Assembly (NCBI GenBank): GCA_937868095.1
Contig: CALMLO010000042.1
Span: 92,276 to 156,275 of the forward strand
Source: an uncultured Phycisphaerales bacterium
GTDB taxonomy: Bacteria; Planctomycetota; Phycisphaerae; Sedimentisphaerales; Anaerohalosphaeraceae
DNA: 64,000 nucleotides
Direction: 5' to 3'
Of the stretch, positions 53,965 to 61,830 are shown one piece after another. How positions within the stretch are numbered: the stretch's first letter is position 1; each line of letters opens with the position of its first letter. The notes beneath the pieces were generated by a model. That model did not search any database and had not been told where the DNA came from. It saw only the letters and a program-made list of their open reading frames with translations. The position numbers and the translations under genes were made by a program.

Positions 53965-55248
53965 ATGATACTGGAAGTTCAAAAATCTGCTCTTTCCGGA
54001 ACCGTTTCGATTCCGGCTTCCAAATCGCACACCATTCGGGCGGTTGCGATCGCATCCCTGGCCGACGGTGCCAGCCGTATTCGCTGCCCCCTTATCTCCA
54101 GCGATACACTCAGCGCCGTCGCCTGCTGGCAGGCCTTGGGCGCCTCCATCGACACCTCCAATGAAAATGAATGGCTTGTCAGCGGTACAGCAGGCAGAAT
54201 CCTGAACGAATACTGCAAAATCGATGTCGGCAATTCAGGAACCACCCTTCGCTTGGCGATGGGTTCGGCCTCCCTGGCCTCTGAAAACGCATCCATTTTT
54301 ATGACCGGCGATGAGCAGATTCAGGCCCGCCCCGTCGGCGCACTCCTCCAATCCCTGAAAGACCTTGGTGCCGGCGGCACCTGCCTGAATCATAATGATT
54401 GTGCCCCCCTCCTGATTCACGGCAAACTCAAAGGCGGCCGCACTTCCATCGCATGCTTTACCAGTCAATTTTTATCATCCCTCCTGCTGGCTTGCCCTCT
54501 GGCCGAAAACTCCTCTGAAATCGAGGTAACCGTTCTCAACGAACCAGACTACGTCCAGATGACCCTCGATTGGCTCCATCGCCAGCACATCCGATATGAA
54601 AACGACAGCTTCCGGCACTTTTTAATCCCCGGCGGCCAGCAGTACCGCCCCTTTGATTTACCAATCCCAGCCGACTTTTCAAGTGCGGCCTTCTTCCTCT
54701 GCGCTGCTGCTGTCGTCGGCCCCGAAATCACTTTAACCGGCCTGGATTTCGCCGACAGCCAGCCCGACAAGGCGGTGGTGCAGTATCTGAAGGAAATGGG
54801 GGCCAAAGTTGATTTTCTTCCCCAAGGACTTCGAATCGCAAAAGCCCCCCTCAAGGGCATTGATATCGATATGAACCGAACGCCGGATGCACTCCCGGCA
54901 ATGGCTGTCGCAGCGGCCTTCGCGCAAGGAACCACTCGACTGCTCAATGTCCCTCAAGCCCGAAAGAAAGAAACCGACCGCATCGCCTGCATGGCCGCCG
55001 AACTGAAAAAACTCGGTGCTGATGTCGAAGAACTGTCCGACGGTCTGCTCATTCGCGGCGGAAAAACCCTCCGCCCGGCCGACCTCAACGGACACGCCGA
55101 CCATCGCATTGTAATGGCGCTCAGTGTGGCAGGGATGGCCCTCAATGGAAAAACCGCGATTGACACAGCCGAAGCAATGAACGTAACGTTTCCAACCTTT
55201 CCTCTGCTGATGGAATCCCTCGGCGGAAAACTAAAGATGAGAAACTGA
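53965..55248 (+). CDS. aroA: 3-phosphoshikimate 1-carboxyvinyltransferase (EPSP synthase)
   Basis: The 427-residue enzyme joins shikimate-3-phosphate and phosphoenolpyruvate in the shikimate pathway. Family marks are SIPASKSHTIRA with Lys20, VGNSGTTLRLAMGSAS (the PEP/glyphosate loop), TSQFLSSLLLACPL, DFSSAAFFLCAAAVVG, the catalytic Asp in DMNRTPDALPAMAV and KKETDRIACMAAELKKLG. No Shine-Dalgarno sequence is visible before the ATG (only CTGATTCTTT), so initiation may be leaderless or inefficient. A terminator follows 16 bases after the stop. No other aro gene is nearby. Confidence 0.95.
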   Translation: MILEVQKSALSGTVSIPASKSHTIRAVAIASLADGASRIRCPLISSDTLSAVACWQALGASIDTSNENEWLVSGTAGRILNEYCKIDVGNSGTTLRLAMGSASLASENASIFMTGDEQIQARPVGALLQSLKDLGAGGTCLNHNDCAPLLIHGKLKGGRTSIACFTSQFLSSLLLACPLAENSSEIEVTVLNEPDYVQMTLDWLHRQHIRYENDSFRHFLIPGGQQYRPFDLPIPADFSSAAFFLCAAAVVGPEITLTGLDFADSQPDKAVVQYLKEMGAKVDFLPQGLRIAKAPLKGIDIDMNRTPDALPAMAVAAAFAQGTTRLLNVPQARKKETDRIACMAAELKKLGADVEELSDGLLIRGGKTLRPADLNGHADHRIVMALSVAGMALNGKTAIDTAEAMNVTFPTFPLLMESLGGKLKMRN

Positions 55249-55264
55249 TGATAAACCGAAAATC

Positions 55265-55293
55265 AAAAAGGTCTGTCGGCGACAGACCTTTTT
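55265..55293. terminator. Bidirectional terminator shared by aroA and the small RNA
   Basis: A perfect 13-base stem (55265-55277 with 55281-55293, half AAAAAGGTCTGTC) with a 3-base loop has T-runs on both strands. It follows aroA on the plus strand and ends the small RNA on the minus strand. Confidence 0.93.
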
Positions 55294-55489
55294 AGCAAGG
55301 CGCCTCCGCAAGTGCCGTGCGGAACCGATTGAAAGCAACCCTGTATGTTTAAGTGGGCGACCGTTGCGGCAGTCCGAAACGTCCTGTCAAGCAGGCATGT
55401 TCGATCCTTGCCGACCTGGCCTCCCCGATAGGGTGCATCGGTTCTTTCAAATTAACGTTCCGACACGCACACCGCAGGGGCCAACCTGC
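55265..55489 (-). ncRNA. Structured small RNA, possibly 6S RNA
   Basis: Transcription would start near 55489 from a strong promoter and end at the terminator, giving about 225 nucleotides. The 5' and 3' ends pair over a long interrupted stem (GCAGG with CCTTGC, GGCC with the AGGC side, GTGTCGGAAC with GTTCCGCAC). The middle holds an A/T-rich internal loop and smaller hairpins such as CCTG-CAGG. A rod with closing stem, central bubble and apical arm is the form of 6S RNA, and the 5' text GGCCCCTGCGGTGTGCGTG resembles 6S closing stems as I recall them. No open frame fits. It is clearly not tmRNA, RNase P or a small SRP RNA: their signatures are missing. The 6S name is tentative. Confidence 0.6.
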
Positions 55490-55495
55490 ATTCTC

Positions 55496-55524
55496 ACTAT
55501 AACAAATCATCGGACAAAAAGCAA
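55496..55524 (-). promoter_or_regulatory. Promoter of the small RNA
   Basis: On the minus strand TTGCTT (55519-55524), a 17-base spacer and TATAGT (55496-55501) lie 7 bases before the inferred first base at 55489. Confidence 0.72.
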
Positions 55525-55612
55525 CATTTCAATTAATAAAAAATGAAAAGAACGCAGCACCTTTTCCTTCAGCCGCTTATGTCCAAAAAAGCCGGAACCC
55601 CGCCAAGTGGAT

Positions 55613-55685
55613 TACCCCCAAGGGGACTCGAACCCCTGTTACCGGGATGAGAACCCGGCGTCCTAGGCCGCTAGACGATGGGGGC
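55613..55685 (-). tRNA. tRNA-Glu (anticodon CTC)
   Basis: The 73-base minus-strand cloverleaf has acceptor GCCCCCA with TGGGGGT (G1-U72), anticodon loop TTCTCAT in a CCGGG/CCCGG stem, T-arm AGGGGTTCGAGTCCCCT and discriminator A. CCA is not encoded. It lies 8 bases after tRNA-Met. Confidence 0.97.
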
Positions 55686-55693
55686 AAAAAAAA

Positions 55694-55767
55694 TAGCGGC
55701 GAGTGGATTCGAACCACTGACCCTGGGCTTATGAATCCCATGCTCTAACCAGCTGAGCTACGCCGCC
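55694..55767 (-). tRNA. tRNA-Met (anticodon CAT)
   Basis: The 74-base minus-strand cloverleaf has acceptor GGCGGCG with CGCCGCT, D-arm GCTCAGCTGGTTAGAGC, anticodon loop TTCATAA and T-arm GTGGTTCGAATCCAC. The body is like elongator tRNA-Met. The innermost anticodon-stem pair is A-G, slightly unusual. CCA is not encoded. Confidence 0.93.
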
Positions 55768-55805
55768 GTAAGAATAAGGAAAATATTCCCCTATTCAAAA
55801 CCTGA

Positions 55806-55833
55806 AGTATAACCAGACAAATCGTCTTGGCAA
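55806..55833 (-). promoter_or_regulatory. Promoter of the tRNA-Met/tRNA-Glu unit
   Basis: TTGCCA (55828-55833), a 16-base spacer and TATACT (55806-55811) on the minus strand end about 39 bases before tRNA-Met. Confidence 0.6.
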
Positions 55834-55865
55834 GCAAAAAACTCCCTCTTTTTCACGCAAAACAT

Positions 55866-57419
55866 TCAAAAAGCGGTTTCCCCGCCGGCAGACTCATATT
55901 GGACATCCTCCGTCTCATTATAGTCGGAACCCCCCTCCGCATCCATTTCTGTATCGGAGAATTCTTCTTCATAAACACCCTCGCCTTCCGCATCTCCTTC
56001 CTCCGGAATAATCTCCGATGGCGGCTGATTGGGCTCAATAACCTCTGTTTCTTCAGAGAAAACATCGTCTTCCTGCCCGGCCGCCTCCAACTTCGTCTCA
56101 GACCGGATCTCCTCCGGCGAAAGAACCGGCACGGCTTCAGACGGCTTTTCCTGAGCCGCTTTTTCCGCCTCACCCGCCGGCAGAGCATTGGGCTCTCCAA
56201 GAACAACGATTTCCAGTTCTGCCTCCGTCGGCACAACCGCCCCTTTCAGACGACGCTCGATTTGTTCGATGGCCAGCAGGAAAGGGTCCTCATCCCGCGA
56301 ATCTGAAAACCACCGTCGTGATGCCTTTTCCAAAGGCCCAATCGCACCCGCATCCCCAACGCGCCCCAGAAAAACCGCCGCCGCAACCTGCGCCGGATAA
56401 GGCCCCGTCTCCAGAACCCGCAAAAGTTCCCCGACATCACCCGCAGAGCCAGCCGCAAAAACCTGATTCAGAAGAACCTTAAGTTCCTCCGCAGACAGTT
56501 TTTTTTCATCGACTTCTTTTACCTCCGATTTCTTCGAGCCAACAGCCGCACGCCGAGGCGGAACCTCCTGAACATCAGATTGGTCAGTCCTCCAATAGTA
56601 CCCCAACCCAACAAGCACCAAAATCAAAAACAGTACCCCTATCCCCCACCATGCGGTTTTTGGGGAAAACACCCTCTCAAGGGCCGTCCCCGAATGCCGG
56701 AATTCCGCCTCCTGCAAAAGAGCATCTTCAAGCATCTGACGGCTCTCCGGCGGCAGTTTCAAAAGCGGCGGAACCGAGCGGAAAATCTTTTCAAGGTTTC
56801 TTTCAAAAACCTGAATTTGGATCTCATCAGAAACCGTCGCAGGAGCCGCCGATAAGGACTGAATCCAGCCGAGCAGATATCGACGAAAATAGTACCGTGC
56901 CCGCACCAGCTCCTCCTCCATCTCTTCCGAAGAAGACAGTCGTCCGGTCAGCGCCGCTCCTTCCGTATCAATCCGATAGTAGCGGCAAAGCAGAACCTGC
57001 CGATGCGACCCTTCCATTTCCGTCAAGGCCGCCTGAACCAGATGAACAACCAGCAGATTTTCAAGATAGTCTTCCGGAAAATCCTGCGTTCCAATCCGCG
57101 CAAGCATCGCAAGGATTTCATCCGCCTTGGGAAGATTCCGAAGAGAGTCCCAATTGGTTTCCGGAGCATAGACAGCAGCAGCCCGCTCCACAATCCATCG
57201 ATACATCGAACCGGAAGCCGGTTCATACTCCGAAACCGCAGAATACGCCGCCTTCAGCAGATGAACGGTCCGCTCCTGCGCCTCCGGCAGCGAAAGAAGG
57301 TAGTGCCGGACAACCCACGTGTAAAAACTGTCCGCATGCTCCTGAACCCACCGTCGGAGAAGTCGGATATTGCCGGCCCGCAACTGCCTGCACTCTGCTT
57401 TTGTCCAGTTTTTCCTCAA
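55866..57419 (-). CDS. Membrane protein with sigma-like N-terminal region and HEAT-type repeat
   Basis: The 517-residue protein has three parts. Residues 1-190 are helical and resemble a degenerate ECF sigma factor (an IRLLRRWVQEHADSFYTWVVRHYLL region-2-like helix, then HRQVLLCRYYRIDTEGAALTGRLSSSEEMEEELVRARYYFRRYL in the place of region 4). A membrane helix follows at about 256-276 (AWWGIGVLFLILVLVGLGYYW). The periplasmic part has a HEAT-like repeat (VGELLRVLETGPYPAQVAAAVFLGRVGDAGAIGPLEKAS) and a very acidic tail. Whether it binds DNA or RNA polymerase is unknown. The start is TTG at 57419, 11 bases after AGGAGG; the next in-frame ATG lies about 70 codons in. Confidence 0.68.
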   Translation of the reverse strand: MRKNWTKAECRQLRAGNIRLLRRWVQEHADSFYTWVVRHYLLSLPEAQERTVHLLKAAYSAVSEYEPASGSMYRWIVERAAAVYAPETNWDSLRNLPKADEILAMLARIGTQDFPEDYLENLLVVHLVQAALTEMEGSHRQVLLCRYYRIDTEGAALTGRLSSSEEMEEELVRARYYFRRYLLGWIQSLSAAPATVSDEIQIQVFERNLEKIFRSVPPLLKLPPESRQMLEDALLQEAEFRHSGTALERVFSPKTAWWGIGVLFLILVLVGLGYYWRTDQSDVQEVPPRRAAVGSKKSEVKEVDEKKLSAEELKVLLNQVFAAGSAGDVGELLRVLETGPYPAQVAAAVFLGRVGDAGAIGPLEKASRRWFSDSRDEDPFLLAIEQIERRLKGAVVPTEAELEIVVLGEPNALPAGEAEKAAQEKPSEAVPVLSPEEIRSETKLEAAGQEDDVFSEETEVIEPNQPPSEIIPEEGDAEGEGVYEEEFSDTEMDAEGGSDYNETEDVQYESAGGETAF

Positions 57420-57497
57420 TCCGTTTCTATCCTCCTGTCTTTTCTATAGTATCGGCCGGATTAAGGACATAGAGTAATTTTTTTGTCCGGTTTGGAG

Positions 57498-57529
57498 ACA
57501 AAAAAAGACATCTTTTTCAAGATGTCTTT
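57498..57529 (-). terminator. Rho-independent terminator of the clpC operon
   Basis: On the minus strand, AAAGACATCTT (57519-57529 side) and its complement (57504-57514) form an 11-base stem with a 4-base loop and a T-run at the 57498-57506 end. It lies 14 bases past the stop of the 57543-58091 gene. Confidence 0.88.
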
Positions 57530-57542
57530 TGGAAAGTTCCGG

Positions 57543-58091
57543 TTAATTCACAGACTTCGCAGATTTCTTCGATTCAGCAGTTTGCTCGTTCTCTTTTCCT
57601 TTGACCGTCGATTGCTCAGAGGAAGCGGCCGCGCTGGCCCTCTGCTCACGTTCCTTCAGCCGCTGCTGGAGACGACGCTGCATTTCCGCCTGCCTCTCCT
57701 GCAGAAGTTTAAGATTCTTTTGGTACTCGGCATTTTGCTTATCAATCAGTTTCTGGATGGCCTCTGCTGTCTTGACAGCGTTCTCTTCCCGGGCCAGATT
57801 CAGAATCGTCGTCAGTTCAGCAGTCAGTTCCTGATGGCGGGCTTCCAAAGCAGCCATCGGGTCCCGCCCCTCCTGCCCCAACACTCGTTGAGACGCACGA
57901 GGAGCGGGCGAATTCGGCTCGCTCATGCTCACACGCCTTGGCAGCGGAAGACGTTCCCGACTGCGCACAGGACGAACCGCCTTTGGGGCCGGCGCCGGCG
58001 TCGTTGAATCGTCTCCGCTCTCAGCCGCCCAAACCAAAACGCCCAAACCAAAAACAACAACCGCACCCGCTGCCAGCCATCTCCGTTTCAT
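57543..58091 (-). CDS. Small exported coiled-coil protein, function unknown
   Basis: The 182-residue protein starts with a signal or anchor (MKRRWLAAGAVVVFGLGVLVWA), then a Pro/Arg-rich stretch (about 30-70) and a coiled coil (AALEARHQELTAELTTILN to LQERQAEMQRRLQQRLKE, about 80-165). The tail is Ser/Lys/Glu-rich. I do not recognise a family. The ATG at 58091 has AGGAG 8 bases ahead. It is last of the group clpC, thioesterase and this gene, then the terminator at 57498-57529. Confidence 0.72.
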   Translation of the reverse strand: MKRRWLAAGAVVVFGLGVLVWAAESGDDSTTPAPAPKAVRPVRSRERLPLPRRVSMSEPNSPAPRASQRVLGQEGRDPMAALEARHQELTAELTTILNLAREENAVKTAEAIQKLIDKQNAEYQKNLKLLQERQAEMQRRLQQRLKEREQRASAAASSEQSTVKGKENEQTAESKKSAKSVN

Positions 58092-58140
58092 CCTGAAATC
58101 TCCTAAAAAACAACCCTGTTCCTGCTGCAAACCGAGCAAA

Positions 58141-58533
58141 CTATCGATGAATCTTCCGATAAACCAGACCTTCAAACACAGCCACGGTCTGGCCGTCATC
58201 ATCGGTGATCGTAATCAGATAACTTCCGATCTTGCCCTCTCGGTTTCGTTCCGCCGCCTCGGCATAAAGACAGCCGCTTCGGACGGCCTTCAGATATGAG
58301 ATATTGACGTTAATAGCAACCGCAACATGGTCATGGGAATTGGACGCCGCAGCAAATACCGCATCCGCCAGGGTAAAAACCGCCGCCCCATGAACAATGC
58401 CGACACCGTTCAGATGCTCTGGACGAACAGTCAGACGTCCGCGGGCCTTGCCGTCCCCGGCCTCCAGCAGTTCCACACCGCACAGTCGGGCAAACGCATC
58501 TTTCTGGAAAAACTCACTGCTGTCTTTTCCCAT
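58141..58533 (-). CDS. PaaI-type hotdog thioesterase
   Basis: The 130-residue protein is a single hotdog domain: RLTVRPEHLNGVGIVHGAAVFTLADAVFAAASNS, with the catalytic-side Asn/Gly-His loop and the Asp-bearing helix, then VAINVNISYLKAV and EGKIGSYLITITDDDGQTVAVFEGLVYRK. PaaI-like proteins hydrolyse acyl- or aryl-CoA thioesters as tetramers. It starts 33 bases after the clpC stop and is presumably co-transcribed. Substrate is not predictable. Confidence 0.9.
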   Translation of the reverse strand: MGKDSSEFFQKDAFARLCGVELLEAGDGKARGRLTVRPEHLNGVGIVHGAAVFTLADAVFAAASNSHDHVAVAINVNISYLKAVRSGCLYAEAAERNREGKIGSYLITITDDDGQTVAVFEGLVYRKIHR

Positions 58534-58566
58534 AAAAAGCCGCCTTCACCCTCCCTGGCCGCTGCA

Positions 58567-61110
58567 TTACTGCTCAGATGCGCCCGTGGCTTCCGTTTGG
58601 ACGACGGCCGTTTCTTCCGGCTGTTTCTCTTCGTCGTCCACCCCTTCAAACCGCAGATGCTCTTCATCCTGTACAGTGATGCGAACCGCCTTTTTGCCTT
58701 TGAATTTGCCGCGCAGAAGGGCCTCCGAGATCGGGTCTTCAATATAGCGCTCGATCGCACGCCGAAGAGGACGGGCACCGAACTCCGGGTTATAACCCTT
58801 ATTAATCAGAAACTCCTTGGCCGCAGAATCCAATTCCAGACGCAGACCGTGCTCAATCAGCCGCTTAAAAACCTTGTTCAGTTCGTATTCCACAATCGTC
58901 TGCAGATTTTCCCGAGTCAGCGGACGGAACACAATCACCCCATCCAGACGGTTAAGAAACTCTGGACGGAAATAACGCTCGATTTCCTTGTCGAGCAGCT
59001 CTTTCATCTTTTCATAGTTGGCCTGCTCGGTCCGCTTCCCGAAGCCGAAACCGGACTGGTTCTTAATCAGATCGGCTCCGATATTGCTCGTCATAATCAG
59101 GATCACGTTCTTGAAATCAACATGCCGCCCGAACGAATCTGTCAGACGCCCTTCTTCCATAATCTGCAGAAGCATATTATACACATCGGAATGGGCCTTC
59201 TCAATTTCATCCAGCAGAAGCACCGCATAAGGCCGACGCCGTATCCGCTCCGTCAGCTGCCCGCCCTCTTCATACCCAACGTACCCGGGAGGCGCACCAA
59301 CCAGACGGCTTACATTATGCTTCTCCATATACTCGCTCATGTCAATCTGAATGAGCGCATCAGGATCTCCAAACATAAACTCCGCCAGAGCACGCGCCAG
59401 AAGAGTCTTTCCAACCCCGCTCGGACCAATAAAGATGAAACTCCCCATCGGACGGTTCGGGTCTTTCAGACCGCTTCGGCTGCGACGGACGGCCTTCGCA
59501 ATCGCGCTGATCGCCTCATCCTGCGAAACCACCGTTTTATGCAGTTCCGCTTCCAGCTCAAGCAGTTTCTGCGCTTCTTCTTTCTCCAGCCGTGTCAGCG
59601 GAACACCCGTCATCTTGCTCACCACTTCGGCCACCACATCCATATCCACAACGCCGACTTGGTCATTGTTCTGTTCCTGCCATTGACGCTGGACTTCCGC
59701 TTTCTCGTCCAGAATCCGCTGAATATCATCCCGAAGAGCCGCCGCACGCTCATAATCTGCATCGCGAACGGCCTCATCTTTTTCCGCCTGGAGTTTCTCA
59801 ATTTTCGCCTCATACTCCGCCAAATCCGGCGGCGGCGTCATATTCTTCAGACGCACCCGCGCTCCCGCCTCATCAATCACATCAATGGCCTTATCCGGCA
59901 GACACCGGCCGGAAATATACCGGCTGGACAATTCAACCGCCTGATAAAGGGCCTCATCCGTAAACCGGACGCGATGGTGCTTTTCATAACGATCCCGAAG
60001 ACCCTTCAGAATCTGGAGGGCCTCTTCTTTGCTCGGCGGCTCAACAACAATCGTCTGGAAACGCCGCTCCAGGGCAGCATCTTTTTCCACGTATTTGCGA
60101 TACTCGTCAAAGGTCGTCGCACCGATGCAGTGAACCTCGCCGCGAGCCAGAGCCGGCTTGAGAACATTGGACGCATCAATTGCGCCTTCCGCCCCGCCGG
60201 CACCAACAAGCGTATGAAGCTCATCAATAAAGAGAATCACATTCCCCGCACGCCGAACTTCATTAATGACGGCCTTGATGCGCTCCTCAAACTGTCCGCG
60301 ATATTTCGTACCGGCCACCATCATCGCCAAATCCAGCACGACCAGCCGCTTATCACGAAGAATCTCAGGCACTTCATGCGAGGTAATCCGCTGAGCCAGA
60401 CCCTCGACAATAGCGGTCTTGCCAACGCCCGCCTCACCAAGTAGCACCGGGTTATTTTTCGTACGCCGGCAAAGAATCTGAACCAGACGCTCAATCTCCG
60501 TCTGACGCCCAATCACGGGGTCCAGCTCATTCTTCGCAGCCAGCTCCGTAAGGTCGCGGCCAAAACTATCCAAGGCAGGAGTTTTGCTCTTGGCCCTCAC
60601 CGCGGCCTGAGCCGAAGACGGCACAGAAGGATTTACCTTCATCTCCATCGACGGATAACTGTTATCCTCCATCCCCGCCCCAAGCAGATTCAGCACTTCC
60701 TGACGAACATCCTCAAGTTTAAGACCAAGATTCATCAAAACCTGAGCCGCAATCCCTTCCGTCTCCCGGAGCAGACCCAGAAGAATATGCTCCGTACCCA
60801 CATAGTTATGGTTTAACGCCCGGGCCTCTTCAATCGCATGCTCAATCACCTTCTTGGCTCGCGGGGTTTGAGGCAATTTCCCCATCGTAACCATATCAGG
60901 TCCGCTTTTGACCAGTTTTTCAATGCCCAGACGCAGTTTCTTCAGGTCAATGTCCATATTCTTCAGAACATTGGCCGCTACGCCGCTTCCTTCCTTGACC
61001 AAACCTAAAAGAATGTGCTCCGTACCAATATATTCATGATTGAAACGTTGAGCTTCCTGGTTGGCCAAGGCCATCACCTTTCGTGCTCGATCCGTAAATC
61101 GCTCAAACAT
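58567..61110 (-). CDS. clpC: ClpC AAA+ unfoldase
   Basis: The 847-residue protein has two Clp N-repeats (residues 1-145), AAA-1 with Walker A GEAGVGKT at 225-232, a UVR/M-domain coiled coil near 430-470 ([32 protein letters not shown]) and AAA-2 with GPSGVGKT near 560 and [19 protein letters not shown]. The UVR segment marks ClpC rather than ClpA/ClpB. It unfolds proteins for ClpP and with adaptor proteins such as McsB. AGAGGAAC precedes the ATG at 61110. A perfect palindrome lies in the leader at 61183-61203. No clpP or mcsAB is in view. Confidence 0.97.
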   Translation of the reverse strand: MFERFTDRARKVMALANQEAQRFNHEYIGTEHILLGLVKEGSGVAANVLKNMDIDLKKLRLGIEKLVKSGPDMVTMGKLPQTPRAKKVIEHAIEEARALNHNYVGTEHILLGLLRETEGIAAQVLMNLGLKLEDVRQEVLNLLGAGMEDNSYPSMEMKVNPSVPSSAQAAVRAKSKTPALDSFGRDLTELAAKNELDPVIGRQTEIERLVQILCRRTKNNPVLLGEAGVGKTAIVEGLAQRITSHEVPEILRDKRLVVLDLAMMVAGTKYRGQFEERIKAVINEVRRAGNVILFIDELHTLVGAGGAEGAIDASNVLKPALARGEVHCIGATTFDEYRKYVEKDAALERRFQTIVVEPPSKEEALQILKGLRDRYEKHHRVRFTDEALYQAVELSSRYISGRCLPDKAIDVIDEAGARVRLKNMTPPPDLAEYEAKIEKLQAEKDEAVRDADYERAAALRDDIQRILDEKAEVQRQWQEQNNDQVGVVDMDVVAEVVSKMTGVPLTRLEKEEAQKLLELEAELHKTVVSQDEAISAIAKAVRRSRSGLKDPNRPMGSFIFIGPSGVGKTLLARALAEFMFGDPDALIQIDMSEYMEKHNVSRLVGAPPGYVGYEEGGQLTERIRRRPYAVLLLDEIEKAHSDVYNMLLQIMEEGRLTDSFGRHVDFKNVILIMTSNIGADLIKNQSGFGFGKRTEQANYEKMKELLDKEIERYFRPEFLNRLDGVIVFRPLTRENLQTIVEYELNKVFKRLIEHGLRLELDSAAKEFLINKGYNPEFGARPLRRAIERYIEDPISEALLRGKFKGKKAVRITVQDEEHLRFEGVDDEEKQPEETAVVQTEATGASEQ

Positions 61111-61182
61111 ACTTGTTCCTCTTTTCTATCCTGAATATCCTTTTATCGTCTCTCTTTTACCCATTAAAACCGCAATTGTGCT

Positions 61183-61203
61183 GAATGGCAAGTCTTGCCA
61201 TTC
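61183..61203. promoter_or_regulatory. Perfect palindrome, candidate operator of clpC
   Basis: GAATGGCAAG (61183-61192) and CTTGCCATTC (61194-61203) are perfect 10-base half-sites around a single T. It sits 73 bases upstream of the clpC ATG and downstream of a promoter-like pair, and does not match CtsR, CIRCE or HAIR consensus. Confidence 0.65.
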
Positions 61204-61227
61204 AAAAGCAACCCCTTTTCTTATATA

Positions 61228-61257
61228 TATATAATCTCCAAAAGACGACTTGTTCAA
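61228..61257 (-). promoter_or_regulatory. Candidate promoter of clpC
   Basis: On the minus strand TTGAAC (61252-61257), 18 bases, and TATATA (61228-61233) lie about 118 bases upstream of the clpC start. The alternating TA tract makes the exact -10 uncertain. Confidence 0.5.
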
Positions 61258-61399
61258 GAAACAAAGGCGTTTTTCAACCTTATTATACACTTTTTATGTC
61301 GACAAAAAACCTTGCCTACTTTGACGAGAAATTAAAAAATGAGGAAAGACAAACAGGGGGGATTACAGAACCTGCCTACGCTCAAACCGCCCAAACCGC

Positions 61400-61657
61400 C
61401 TACTCATTATCTTCAAGCAGTTTCTTCAGATAACTATTTTCCCGACGTGTCGCCTCCAGATCAAATATCAGGTATTTCACGCTAATCCGGAGGTAATCCA
61501 GGGAATCCTGAAGAGCAGAAAGACTTTTTTTGAGCTTCTTCTGATTATCCTTGTGCTGATTGGCAATATTGAGGAATTTTTGGTGGGTCGAATCCGGCAG
61601 AGCACCCAATTCACGCACTAATTCATCAAGTTTTTCTTCAAAAAACTCTCGGTCCAT
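61400..61657 (-). CDS. Small helical protein of unknown function
   Basis: The 85-residue protein is rich in charged heptads (FFEEKLDELVRELGAL, NQKKLKKSLSALQDSLDYLRISVKYLIFDLEATRRENSYLKKLL), predicting a helical hairpin or coiled coil. A GATGAGGG ribosome site lies close to the ATG. The gene stands alone between ygiQ and clpC on the same strand. I do not recognise a family. Confidence 0.7.
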   Translation of the reverse strand: MDREFFEEKLDELVRELGALPDSTHQKFLNIANQHKDNQKKLKKSLSALQDSLDYLRISVKYLIFDLEATRRENSYLKKLLEDNE

Positions 61658-61830
61658 CGTGCCCTCATCTCCGAAGCCAACACATGTTCCCTATCTTAAC
61701 CTTCACATGTTGAAATCAATATACCTCTTTTTACAGGACGAATCAAGAAGGGACTCGGAAAACCTCCGGAAAAAAAGGATTTTTCTTCCTCGCCGGCCCG
61801 TTTATAGGTCTTTTAGCGTTTGTATGTCTT

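Noticed and set aside
55265..55489. Small RNA as tmRNA, RNase P RNA or SRP RNA
   Set aside because: No tag-peptide/tRNA-like ends, no GAGGAAAGTCC signature, and no GGAAGG/AGCAG SRP loop can be found.
58327..60444. 705-codon open frame antisense to clpC
   Set aside because: It is the complement of clpC and its thioesterase neighbour, whose families are certain; its translation is rich in Arg, His, Leu and Asn with no motif.
61760..61830. Possible terminator between ygiQ and the 85-residue gene
   Set aside because: T- and A-rich stretches are present but no stem of useful length could be paired.
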